Shown piece after piece: positions 42,499-50,952 of a DNA stretch of 64,000 nucleotides. The first letter of the stretch is position 1; every line of letters begins with the position of its first letter. The notes under the pieces were generated by a model, which was not told the DNA's origin, ran no database searches, and saw only the letters and a list, made by a program, of their open reading frames with translations. The position numbers were made by a program, and so were the translations under genes. The DNA is from Dyella_B sp036746095 (GTDB lineage Bacteria; Pseudomonadota; Gammaproteobacteria; Xanthomonadales; Rhodanobacteraceae). The DNA is taken from contig NZ_DAIOEU010000002.1 in assembly GCF_036746095.1 (NCBI RefSeq), forward strand, positions 174,549 through 238,548, written 5' to 3'.

Positions 42499-43098
42499 TC
42501 AAGGCGCCACAATGTCGACCTGTTCGACAAATACCAGCTCGCAAGCACCATCTCCCGTGTCCTCCCGGCTCATCGACGTATGCCAATACCAACCGTTCGG
42601 TCGGCGGGCGTCGACGAGAAAGCCCTCAACGTGCACGAGCTGCCCGATACGCACGCGCTCCAGTGCACGGCGGACGGTCTTATCGGCAGGAATCATGTGC
42701 ATGTTGGCGCTGGAGGTTTCTATTTCGCGCCGCGGAATGGGGAATTGATCGACGTGCCAGTAATAGAACCGGTTGGACTGCGTGATGCTGATTTTCGCCA
42801 ATACGGCACTGTCGGACATGCGGCCCCAACCCAGCGCAAGATCCTCCGGCGCGAGAAAAGCCCCTGCGTCGAAACGATAGTCTTCCCGCGATAGAACACG
42901 CGCCGTCAACTCGAAGCGGGCGCGCGTGGTGAGCGTGGTGTCACCCCGCTGAAGCTGTACACCATGGTCGATATCCATTTGCTGCGGCGCGTCCGGTGCA
43001 AGCATTCCCGGCGGCGGGTGGACAGGTCGACGCTGCCACCCATGCAACGCGGCCCAGCCGGCTACCAGCAACAGCAACACAAGCACCCAACGCTGCAT
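42499..43098 (-). CDS. Conserved-type exported/anchored protein of unknown function
   Basis: This 199-residue protein has an N-terminal membrane anchor (WVLVLLLLVAGWAAL) and a periplasmic domain. Its distinctive ordered motifs are EDLALGWGRMSD, SITQSNRFYYWHVDQFPIPRREIE, SANMHMIPAD, GQLVHVEGFLVDARRPNGWYWHTSMSREDTGDGACELVFVE. These look like a conserved family without known function. It lies upstream of the small three-helix protein on the same strand with overlap-free spacing of about 76 nt; possible operon. Confidence 0.65.
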   Translation of the reverse strand: MQRWVLVLLLLVAGWAALHGWQRRPVHPPPGMLAPDAPQQMDIDHGVQLQRGDTTLTTRARFELTARVLSREDYRFDAGAFLAPEDLALGWGRMSDSAVLAKISITQSNRFYYWHVDQFPIPRREIETSSANMHMIPADKTVRRALERVRIGQLVHVEGFLVDARRPNGWYWHTSMSREDTGDGACELVFVEQVDIVAP

Positions 43099-43135
43099 GA
43101 TTTTCGGCCCCTGTTTCACGGTGGAACGGCATAGC

Positions 43136-43597
43136 TCAACTGCACGGGCTCGCCTGTATATCGCGCCGGAAAGCCCGCTCGCCGGGATACCATCCGATGT
43201 GATGATAGCGACGAACCTGGGGTGCGGCATGCATGATCTGCGACGCTTCCTCCACCGGTACTTCGTGCCATCCAAGGGCCTGAAAATAGCTGCCGGCATC
43301 CTTGCTGAAGAGATAAACTCGACTGATCGCGCGAGCCCTCGCCCCGGTTATCGCCGTTTCGACAAGCCGTTTCGCAAGCCCCTGTCCGCGATACTCGTCA
43401 TGCACGGCTACGCTGCGCAGCAACGCCGCATGTCCGGCCAGTTCCATTCCGCAGAAACCAATCAACGCCGTTGTACTTCGCACCGTCCAATAGAGTGCAG
43501 CGGGAGAAAAAAAAACATGGGTAGACAAACCGCAAGCGTCGAGAAGCGCATGGACATCGTCCTGGTCGGCCTGGGTTGCAGATTCGATTCTGATCAT
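43136..43597 (-). CDS. GNAT N-acetyltransferase, ArsN2-like
   Basis: This 153-residue GCN5-type acetyltransferase has an N-terminal ADQDDVHALLDACGLS, and acetyl-CoA loop motif LLRSVAVHDEYRGQGLAKRLVETAI (R/Q-x-x-G-x-A). It continues RVYLFSKDAGSYFQALGWHEV. The order FVAGHAALLRSVAV...YFQALG is that of ArsN2, a family often near arsenic genes, although none are here. Substrate unknown. It is monocistronic, 37 nt upstream of the exported-protein gene. Confidence 0.82.
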   Translation of the reverse strand: MIRIESATQADQDDVHALLDACGLSTHVFFSPAALYWTVRSTTALIGFCGMELAGHAALLRSVAVHDEYRGQGLAKRLVETAITGARARAISRVYLFSKDAGSYFQALGWHEVPVEEASQIMHAAPQVRRYHHIGWYPGERAFRRDIQASPCS

Positions 43598-43752
43598 TGC
43601 TTTGCCATGCAGCCACGTAGGGCAGGATGAAATCCCAGCATCGGAAAGCCAGAGAAAGCTGGTATTTCAGCCAAGGTTCCTCGTTATAAAACGCAGTCCG
43701 GGCAAAAACATAGCTATCGGCAGTAATCGTCATGCCAACTAAGCAAGAATAA

Positions 43753-45294
43753 CTAGCCCGCCGCCACGGTCCGCCCATCAGCATGTCCGGCCTCTCCAGC
43801 GCACGAAGCTGCATGAGCCAAGGACAGGCGTTTGATAAGCGGCAATAACGTCAACGCCGTGACAGCGCCCGCCAGCGCAAGCAAGCCAAGCTGATCGAAC
43901 AGACGCGTATAGACCGGCAGGCTGAGCGAAGGGTCTTTCACTTGCGAAGGCAGGCTCGCGAAATTCGCGATGATGGCGCCAAGGTATTGCGCCACGCCAC
44001 CGGCAACAAAGAACACCCCGATCATGAAACCGCCCATGCGCGCCGGCACGTAGCGCGAAATCATCGCCAGGCCAAGCGCGGCCACCAGCAGCTCGCCCAG
44101 CGAATAGAAACCATAGCCCACCAACATGACCCAGGATGGCACCAGGCCATTCACCGCTACCATTCCGCTCAAGCCAAAGCTGAAAAAGCCGGCTGCCACC
44201 GCGGCGAAGCCGATCGCGAACTTCCCCGCCACCGGCAGATCACGCTGCCCGAGCCGTCGATAAAGCCACGCCAGCAGCGGTGACAGCACGAGAATCCACA
44301 TCGCATTCGCCGCCGAATACTGCGCCGGCGACCAGGTAAAAAGATGATGCCCGAACAGCGTCTGGTTGCCATCCACGTTGCGCAGGGCGAACAGCGTCAG
44401 CGAGGTGGCCAGCTGCTGGTAGAAGATAAAAAACAACGACGCTTCAATCAGCAGGATCAACGCTGCAACCAATCCAGCCCGTTCACGGCGCGAACCACGC
44501 AGGATCATGTGCGCGAAAATACCGATTACGATCACGCCGCCGGCATAAACGCAATCCACACCCAGCTCGCTGTGATGCAGCAGACAAGTCGCAGCGCACA
44601 GTGTGGCGATCATTCCCAGCAGCACCAGTGCCAGGCGCCCCCTGCGTAGCGGATGGTTATCGGGCGAGGAACCCATGCCACCGAGCTTGCGCGCCATCAG
44701 CGCATAGTAAGCCAGGCTGAGCAACGGCCCCAGGCAACACAAGCCAAACGCGGCGTACCAACTCCAACGATCCTTGACCCACGGCATCAGCAGCACGCCG
44801 ATGGCGGCAGCCAGGTTGCTGCCCATGTAGTAAAGCGTGAACGCGCTGTCAAAACGTGTCTGCGAATCTTCAAAGATGCGGCGTACCAGGTTGGCCACAT
44901 TCGGCTTGAACAATGCATTGCCGATAATGATCACGCTCAATGCGGCGAGCAGGGCCGGCAACCGGTCGCCATACAGGCACAACAACAGGTAGCCCAAACC
45001 CAGCGTTATGGCGCCCAACACCAGGCATCGCTTGGCGCCCAACACCTTGTCGCCAATCCAGCCGCCCATCGCCGGCGTCGCAAATACCAGCACCGAAAAT
45101 GCGCCCCAGATCAGATTGACCTGGGCATCGCCCAGACCGAGCCGCTGCACCATGAATAGCACCAGCAGCATGGTGATGCCGTAGTAGCCAAAGCGTTCCC
45201 ACATCTCGACCAACAGCACCGTTATAAAAGCATTGCGGGTACGCTCGGGTGAATTGATGTGTGCTTGCTCCGGCGAAAAAGCGGTTGCGTCCAT
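43753..45294 (-). CDS. POT/PTR2-family proton-coupled oligopeptide transporter
   Basis: This 513-residue transporter has about 14 membrane helices. POT signature residues are EMWERFGYYGITMLLVLFMVQRLGLG (ExxERFxYY in helix 1), GGWIGDKVLGAKRCLVLGA in helix 2-3, and FTLYYMGSNLAAAIG (PTR2 motif with YxxxN). It imports di- and tripeptides with protons across the inner membrane (DtpA/YjdL group). The ATG at 45294 is preferred to a TTG two codons upstream. Monocistronic. Confidence 0.93.
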   Translation of the reverse strand: MDATAFSPEQAHINSPERTRNAFITVLLVEMWERFGYYGITMLLVLFMVQRLGLGDAQVNLIWGAFSVLVFATPAMGGWIGDKVLGAKRCLVLGAITLGLGYLLLCLYGDRLPALLAALSVIIIGNALFKPNVANLVRRIFEDSQTRFDSAFTLYYMGSNLAAAIGVLLMPWVKDRWSWYAAFGLCCLGPLLSLAYYALMARKLGGMGSSPDNHPLRRGRLALVLLGMIATLCAATCLLHHSELGVDCVYAGGVIVIGIFAHMILRGSRRERAGLVAALILLIEASLFFIFYQQLATSLTLFALRNVDGNQTLFGHHLFTWSPAQYSAANAMWILVLSPLLAWLYRRLGQRDLPVAGKFAIGFAAVAAGFFSFGLSGMVAVNGLVPSWVMLVGYGFYSLGELLVAALGLAMISRYVPARMGGFMIGVFFVAGGVAQYLGAIIANFASLPSQVKDPSLSLPVYTRLFDQLGLLALAGAVTALTLLPLIKRLSLAHAASCAGEAGHADGRTVAAG

Positions 45295-45300
45295 GTCCAA

Positions 45301-45822
45301 GCTATTCCTCAGTAAACCGGTGCGTCGTGGCGGCCGCGATCGACATGCACCGGCATGTCCACCGCGCCGAGCGAATGATTAAATCGATGGATGGTATGCA
45401 CGGCGGCCTTGAATGCGCCCACGAACCCGCGTGGCGCTTGGCTGGCCACGCATCCGCAACAGCGGCAAGATCAGGAATGGGCGACTGGCGAGCATGCTTC
45501 CCCCCTGGAACACATGTCATGGGGTATATGTAGCGCGAGTGAGCCCGCAATACAACTGGACTGATTCCAGGGTGATTTTCAGTCCATTGTGCGCGCGGCA
45601 TATCCTTCGTTTCGTTCCAATATCGCGGCAGGGGATTTTCCGACTTAATGTCGATTCAGCGCATATCGTCGTGCCGGCGGAAACCACTGCTCGGCGGGAA
45701 TATGCCCCGCGCTATCAGTGTTGCCTTAAAAAGCCTATGCGCGCCATCGCGAGGCGATGCTTGTTTGGCCCCCTTCTGCTGGGATTGCATCCCAGCCTGC
45801 AGACCACGGACGCTTCGCGAAC
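45301..45822. other. Gap without recognisable gene; contains MITE-end fragment
   Basis: About 520 bp between the transporter start and the LytTR gene stop. Open frames exist on both strands but none has a ribosome site with a recognisable product. A 16-bp match to the MITE right end lies at 45714-45729. Confidence 0.45.
45714..45729. repeat. Solo end of the MITE-like element
   Basis: Sixteen bases (ATCAGTGTTGCCTTAA) are identical to the right terminal end of the element at 33136-33169. No matching left end lies within several hundred bp, so it is either a remnant or a chance fragment. Confidence 0.4.
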
Positions 45823-46698
45823 TCACTCCGCCGCAACCGGTTGCCCATAGCGCTCACGCAACGCGGTGCGATAGCGACGGCTGCATGGCACGGTGGTGCC
45901 GTCACGCAAGCGCAACCGCGCATCGCCGGTTTCCAGCGGCTCGATCTCGACGAGGTAATCGAGGTTGATGAAATAGCCGCGATGCACGCGCAGGAAACGC
46001 GCCGGATCCAGCCGCGCCTCGATACCGGCCATCGTGCTGCGCAGCGGATAATCGCGTCCACGTACATGCAGGTTCACGTAGTTGCCTGCGGCCTGCAGCC
46101 ACTCGATCTCGCTGGCGTTGATCAGGAATTCCTTGCCCAGCTTGCGTACCAGGAAGCGCTCGGGCCGATCCACCGGCTCCACCGGCAGCCCATCTTCCGG
46201 TTCGGCCAGCAGCTTGGCCTCGCCCTGCTGGCGCAGCAGCCACAAGTGGTAAAGCATCAGCAGGCCGATGATGAGAAAGTAGGTGCGCACGTCCTTGAGG
46301 TATTCGTAGCCGAAATTGATCCACCACGCGCCGAAGCCGTAATGCCAGCCGGCGATGGCGGCATAGGCCAGCTTGCGCAAGGCGATCATGCCGCTGACAT
46401 GGACCAGGCTGAACAGCAGGCTGAGCAGAACCTGCAACGGCAGGTTGCGGGTCCAGGTGTCAAAGCGGATCGGCCAGCGCCGCTCGGCAACGATCACGGC
46501 AGGCAGCAGCGCCAACACCAGTAGCGCGCTGCTCGTCTCCCACACCCACGACTCCCACGGCGCGATCCGGCCGGCGTGGTCGATGCGGGTGTCGATGCTG
46601 TTGAAGATCACGTTGAGGGTCAGCAGCGCGATCCAGAACCCGATCTCGATCGGGCGCCGCCAACGCTGGTAGGTGTCGAAGCCGCGGGATGTTTGCAT
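45823..46698 (-). CDS. Membrane-anchored LytTR-domain regulator
   Basis: This 291-residue protein has four to five membrane helices in residues 18-155 instead of a receiver domain. A C-terminal LytTR DNA-binding domain (about 185-285) has EFLINASEIEWLQAAGNYVNLHV, PLRSTMAGIEARLDPARFLRVHRGYFINLDYLVEIEP and VPCSRRYRTALRE. Membrane-anchored LytTR proteins control nearby genes without a partner kinase. It is divergent from the acyltransferase gene (145 bp between starts), the natural candidate target. Confidence 0.88.
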   Translation of the reverse strand: MQTSRGFDTYQRWRRPIEIGFWIALLTLNVIFNSIDTRIDHAGRIAPWESWVWETSSALLVLALLPAVIVAERRWPIRFDTWTRNLPLQVLLSLLFSLVHVSGMIALRKLAYAAIAGWHYGFGAWWINFGYEYLKDVRTYFLIIGLLMLYHLWLLRQQGEAKLLAEPEDGLPVEPVDRPERFLVRKLGKEFLINASEIEWLQAAGNYVNLHVRGRDYPLRSTMAGIEARLDPARFLRVHRGYFINLDYLVEIEPLETGDARLRLRDGTTVPCSRRYRTALRERYGQPVAAE

Positions 46699-46843
46699 CG
46701 GCGGATTCTACGCACAACGCCACTCCGTTCGTCCCTGTGGCCCACCGCTCGTCACAACTGCCCTGCAAACAATCACTTGAGGCACGACAGGCCGCGCCGG
46801 CGCGCCGAAGCTGGCGCCACTTTCCCGCCACGGAGCCCGTGCC

Positions 46844-48043
46844 ATGAACCGCCGCTACGACATCGACGCCTTGCGCGTACTCGCCTTCGGGCTGCTGATT
46901 CTCTACCACGCGGCCATGCTGTACGTGGCCCACTGGGACTTCCATCTAAAAAGCAGCCACACCGCCACCTGGCTGCAAGACCCGATGCTGTTCCTCAACC
47001 GCTGGCGGATGGAGCTGCTGTTTCTGATTTCGGGGCTGGCGGTGAACTTTATGCGCCGCCGCGCCAGCCTGCCGGGCATGGCGTGGAAGCGCACCGTGCG
47101 CCTGCTGCTGCCACTGGTGTTCGGCATGCTGGTGGTGATTCCGATCCAGCCCTATGTGGAGGGCCTGTCTACCCACCTGGTCCAGCCCGGCTTCGGCCAC
47201 TTCCTGCTGCGCTACTGGACCGGTGGCCCGTGGCCCGCTGGCGCCTTCACCGGCTGGCAGTACGGCTTCACCTGGAACCACCTGTGGTACCTGCCCTACC
47301 TATGGGTCTACACGATGCTGCTGGTGGTGCTGCTGCCATTGCTGGAATCGCCAGCCGGCCAGCGCCTGCGTGCCGCCGTTCTGCAATGCCGTGGCCCAGC
47401 GCTATTGCTGTTGCCGGCCATCCCATTGTTTGTGTGGGATCGCCTGCTGGCCCATCGCTATCCGTTCACCGGCGCGCTATGGGGTGATTGGTATGCCCAT
47501 GCGCTTTACTTCAGCATGTTCTTGTATGGCTATCTGCTTGGCACCGATGCGGGAATCTGGTCGGAACTGGCGCGGCTGCGCCGGATCTCGCTGCCGTCAG
47601 CATTGGTCTGCTACGCGGTTTATCTGGCCGGCATTCGCCTGCTGCCCGAGTCGGCTCCGGCAGCGGTGTGGTGGATGGTGCATGCGTTCCGCTACGCCTA
47701 TCTGTGGACGGCGATCTGCGCCGTGCTTGGCTGGGGCCATGCGTATCTCAACCGCCCGTTCCGCTGGCTGCCATATGCGCGCGAAGCGGTGTATCCGTGG
47801 TACGTGTTGCATCAGAGCTTGTTGCTGTTGTTTGCGTGGCAGTTGATGCCGCTAGGGCTGGGACCGGTGCTTGAGCCGGTGTTGATCATCGCTTGCACCA
47901 TTGGCGGGTGCGCGTTGTTGCACGAATGCGTGATCCGGCGCGTGCGCTGGTTGCGGCCGCTGTTTGGGATGGAGGCGACGCCGTCACGTGCCACGACCGT
48001 TGTATCACCGGTGACGTTGCGCATCGCTGACGACATCGCCTGA
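46844..48043 (+). CDS. Acyltransferase family 3 (OpgC-like) membrane protein
   Basis: This 399-residue integral membrane protein has about ten helices. The start RRYDIDALRVLAFGLLILYHAAMLY contains the R-x10-H motif (H in LYHAA) of acyltransferase-3 proteins, and RMELLFLISGLAVNF and RRLLPL-type (VRLLLPLVFG) motifs follow. Such enzymes acylate periplasmic glucans, O-antigen or other envelope sugars; OpgC (succinylation of glucans) is the closest in layout. Divergent from the LytTR regulator. The C-terminal tail (HECVIRRVRWLRPLFGMEA) is cytosolic. Confidence 0.85.
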   Translation: MNRRYDIDALRVLAFGLLILYHAAMLYVAHWDFHLKSSHTATWLQDPMLFLNRWRMELLFLISGLAVNFMRRRASLPGMAWKRTVRLLLPLVFGMLVVIPIQPYVEGLSTHLVQPGFGHFLLRYWTGGPWPAGAFTGWQYGFTWNHLWYLPYLWVYTMLLVVLLPLLESPAGQRLRAAVLQCRGPALLLLPAIPLFVWDRLLAHRYPFTGALWGDWYAHALYFSMFLYGYLLGTDAGIWSELARLRRISLPSALVCYAVYLAGIRLLPESAPAAVWWMVHAFRYAYLWTAICAVLGWGHAYLNRPFRWLPYAREAVYPWYVLHQSLLLLFAWQLMPLGLGPVLEPVLIIACTIGGCALLHECVIRRVRWLRPLFGMEATPSRATTVVSPVTLRIADDIA

Positions 48044-48171
48044 TGTGAGACTGGACAAAGGGCGTTCCCGCGAGAACGCCCTTGCCCAGGCGCAAAATCA
48101 GCTGGCGATTGCCCCCGCCATGCCGGACAGAAGTGGAGCCTGGTCGGAATGACAGAGTTTCCAGGCAACGA

Positions 48172-48885
48172 TCAGAACCGGTCGGTGCCGGCAAGATAGC
48201 GCCACTGTCCTACCTGAAGGCGCGACATCGGAATGCGACCGACGCGAATACGCTTGATCGACAGCACCTTGAGCCCCACGGCCTGACACATGCACTCGAC
48301 CATCTCCGGCGCGATCCGCTTCAACGCAAAGCGCAGATGGCTTTCGTTTTGCCAGCTCACCTTGATCGGCGGCAATGCATAGTTATTAAAGCTGAGCCCA
48401 TGGTTGAGCAAGGCGAGGCCGTTCGGCGCCAGAGTGCCGGCGACCTCAACGATCATCTCCTGCTCGATACGGGCGACGTCTTCTTCCAGGTGGCGCTTGA
48501 CCCGCCAATCCTGCGTGAACACCAGCAGGCCGCTGGCGTTGTCGGGCAATGGCAGCGGCGACTCCAGCCGGGCGAAGTGGCGCTTCAACACGCGCACGCC
48601 GGAAGCGTCGTCGTCCGCATGGCTTTGTGTGCTGACCAGGGCACGCGCCTGCGCAACGGTGAGACCCGCCGGCTTGTGCAATAACAGCGTTGCCGGCTCG
48701 GGCGAGACGAGTTCGGCGTGCGGATCGATCTCGACGCACTGACCTTCCTGCACGTTGAACTGCGGCTCTTCCACGACTTGGCCATCCACGCTCACCCAGC
48801 CGCCTTCGATATACATCTCGGCCTCGCGCCGCGAGCACTGCGTCATGGCGATAACACGTTTGGCGAGGCGGACGGGTTCGGTCAT
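48172..48885 (-). CDS. RNA pseudouridine synthase, RsuA/RluF family
   Basis: This 237-residue protein has an N-terminal S4 domain (RLAKRVIAMTQCSRREAEMYIEGGWVSVDGQVV) and a shortened RsuA-type catalytic domain with LLLHKPAGLT and LPDNASGLLVFTQDWRVKRHL, where D of LPDNASG is the catalytic Asp. The terminal LSIKRIRVGRIPMSRLQVGQWRYL matches the RluF/RsuA ending. It likely isomerises one uridine of 23S or 16S rRNA. The usual GRLD is replaced by LPDNAS, a known variant in xanthomonad RluF-like proteins by my recollection, not checked. Confidence 0.85.
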   Translation of the reverse strand: MTEPVRLAKRVIAMTQCSRREAEMYIEGGWVSVDGQVVEEPQFNVQEGQCVEIDPHAELVSPEPATLLLHKPAGLTVAQARALVSTQSHADDDASGVRVLKRHFARLESPLPLPDNASGLLVFTQDWRVKRHLEEDVARIEQEMIVEVAGTLAPNGLALLNHGLSFNNYALPPIKVSWQNESHLRFALKRIAPEMVECMCQAVGLKVLSIKRIRVGRIPMSRLQVGQWRYLAGTDRF

Positions 48886-49733
48886 CGGGAGGGCTCTGCA
48901 GGGTCGGAGATGATTAGTCTACTTAACCCTCCGGAGGTCGGGCTTTTGCCAGCGTGACATTCATCGAGCGCTACGGCAATTTGGCAACCACCCACCTTTC
49001 CCTATTCTCCGTTCATCGCAGGAAAAAGTCCGCCGCGGTAGCAGTTCAAACGTAAATGCATCTTTTTATAGGGCTGGTTCTGCGATTGAATGGGCCGCCT
49101 ACTGGGAAGTGCGGCGGCAGCGTGCGGTGCTGCGCGAATGGGCCGATGCCAATGGCGTTTGACTGCCTCTGGCCCCTGTACACTCAACCGCTTGCTTCCG
49201 AATAACGCCGGCTTTTTTCATCCGCACTCCAAGCGCCTCGCCAACCCAAGCCAGAAGTCCGCCTTCCCTTCTCGCGCCTTCGCGTGCCGCCCAATCACTC
49301 GCAGCAAACTGCTGTCGTTTGTGATGATTATGTGAAAACCACAAGCGTTGTGGATAGGTTGCGCGACGAACTATGCATAAACGCATGCATGGAACGCCTG
49401 CGCAGCAACGGCTTCGCATTGATCGCGATACGATGATTAACTAAGCTACCAAGCCGTACTCGGAAAAGGTACGCGCTAAACACACGACAGGGGGCTGTAA
49501 GTGTGACTGGGGAATCCGATCGAAATTCGTCATCACCTTGATGGATACGTCAAGGAAGGTCTCGCTTGCCGCCTGCGCGAAGCCCTGCGGTGAGAACAGA
49601 AGAAACGCACTGATGTCGAATACGCCAATGATTCAGGCGGATTGCCATGACTGACGTGCCTGGCCACTCATCCATGCGCGCACGTAAAAAGCCAAGCGCC
49701 GCTTAACTCATCGCAGTTCTTAAGGAGCGAAGA
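48886..49733. other. Long gap (850 bp) with no supported gene
   Basis: Between the pseudouridine synthase and the deaminase-like gene. A frame ending at 49163 (residues WAAYWEVRRQRAVL...) and a minus-strand frame around 49450-49640 have coding-like stretches but no start and no family identity; they may be decayed gene remnants. The region is a plausible accessory junction just before the AT-rich gene at 49734. Confidence 0.4.
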
Positions 49734-50618
49734 ATGCCACGTGACAAAAGCAAAGCGAGCAAAAAAGCATCGAACATCGAGACAACATATTGTCCGATTC
49801 TGGAGCTCCTAGCCTTTTCAATCCACCCTGGGACGACTGAAAACACGACGACGATCTTCCTGTCGAAGACGCAGGGTCGCCTATTTGTCACATCCCAGGC
49901 CAATCTGAGCTTCTCCACCGTTGCCAGTGACTACACCGACGTCATTGACGCCTTGACAGCGTTGAAGAAAAAAATTGGCAAAGAAGGCTTTGATGGAGCA
50001 GCTGCGCGCGAAGAATTCTGGGAAAAGCAGTGCAAAATTTCGGACAAGGCGGAAAACGCCCCATCGGAAAAGGCCAAGGCAAAATATAAAAACATCAAAG
50101 ATGGCATATATAAAAAACTGTTTGATAGCGTCATAAAAAAATCGCAAAGCGATTTTGTCGATATAAAAAGAAACATCACACTTGTAAGGTCGGTAGTAAA
50201 TTCCGACATATTTCAGTGGGCCACTGAAACCACGGGCTTCCATGGCGAGTCCCGAATTATTCGCTACCTGTACATCGGATTCGTGCAATCGAAAATCAGC
50301 ACGGTCACCGGCACCACTGAAGAAAAAAGGAAAAAAATTGCAGGACTTTTCAGTGAATGGACGCGCACACAAGATCTCTTGGCGGGCTCTAGCCAAGGCA
50401 CCTGCAAGGGCTGCGGCTCTTGCCTTGACGCGTACAGCATAAAGCACGGGAATATCGGCAATGCACCCAAGCAATGGCTGAACCCGATCACCATGAATGG
50501 CACCCAAGGCACTACCCAAATCAACAAGGACCTTCGCCTTCACGCGTTCTTCCAGGCCACCAACCTGGCAAATTTGCAAATCAATCATGAGTTCACTGAC
50601 GACGAAGATGTATGGTAG
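49734..50618 (+). CDS. Deaminase-like zinc protein, orphan (nucleic-acid/nucleotide deaminase fold suspected)
   Basis: This 294-residue protein has lower GC than its neighbours. Near residue 168 it has FHGESRIIRYLYIGF and near residue 225 GTCKGCGSCLDAYSIKHG. His-x-Glu followed about 50 residues later by Cys-x2-Cys (with a third Cys 3 on) is the zinc/proton-shuttle pattern of the cytidine-deaminase-like superfamily, which includes many polymorphic-toxin and phage-defence deaminases. The N-terminal half is Lys-rich and helical. An AAGGAG ribosome site precedes the ATG. A MITE lies 46 nt downstream. Assignment rests on this motif pair only. Confidence 0.5.
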   Translation: MPRDKSKASKKASNIETTYCPILELLAFSIHPGTTENTTTIFLSKTQGRLFVTSQANLSFSTVASDYTDVIDALTALKKKIGKEGFDGAAAREEFWEKQCKISDKAENAPSEKAKAKYKNIKDGIYKKLFDSVIKKSQSDFVDIKRNITLVRSVVNSDIFQWATETTGFHGESRIIRYLYIGFVQSKISTVTGTTEEKRKKIAGLFSEWTRTQDLLAGSSQGTCKGCGSCLDAYSIKHGNIGNAPKQWLNPITMNGTQGTTQINKDLRLHAFFQATNLANLQINHEFTDDEDVW

Positions 50619-50663
50619 ATCAGCACCAGGCGCTGACAGCCTGCTCCCGTCACTTGCTTGCAT

Positions 50664-50952
50664 TTAAGGCAACACTGACTAAGTATCGCCGTCGTCACCA
50701 GTCCTGTCTGTTCGCAGGCCACAGGGCCGTCGGCGAAGGCAGACTGGACGTCTGTCGAGACGGGTACCTGCGGCATGCGGACAGACAGGGCTGCCCCCCA
50801 TGCTGAATTTAAAGATGGGGTGATGCCTGGAAGGCCCGTAGGCTGCGCCGCGCGGCTTGGCAAGACGGCCAGTCTTCCCGGCGCCACACGCCACACCCTG
50901 CGAGCCTTCCAGACATCATGACGACGGCGATACTTAGTCAGTGTTGCCTTAA
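50664..50952. mobile_element. MITE-like element, copy 2 (289 bp, perfect terminal inverted repeats)
   Basis: Same element as 32876-33169: arms start TTAAGGCAACACTGACTAAG and match each other exactly, including a C/G pair that is T/A in both arms of copy 1. Internal palindromes are conserved with small indels. Its right end overlaps the 3' end of the GH36-like gene: the last codons and stop of that gene (LRQH-stop) are element sequence. TTAA at both ends. Confidence 0.85.

Noticed and set aside
49002..49640. Coding-like remnants between pseudouridine synthase and deaminase-like gene
   Set aside because: Stretches without start, family motif or full length; kept only as a note in the gap entry.
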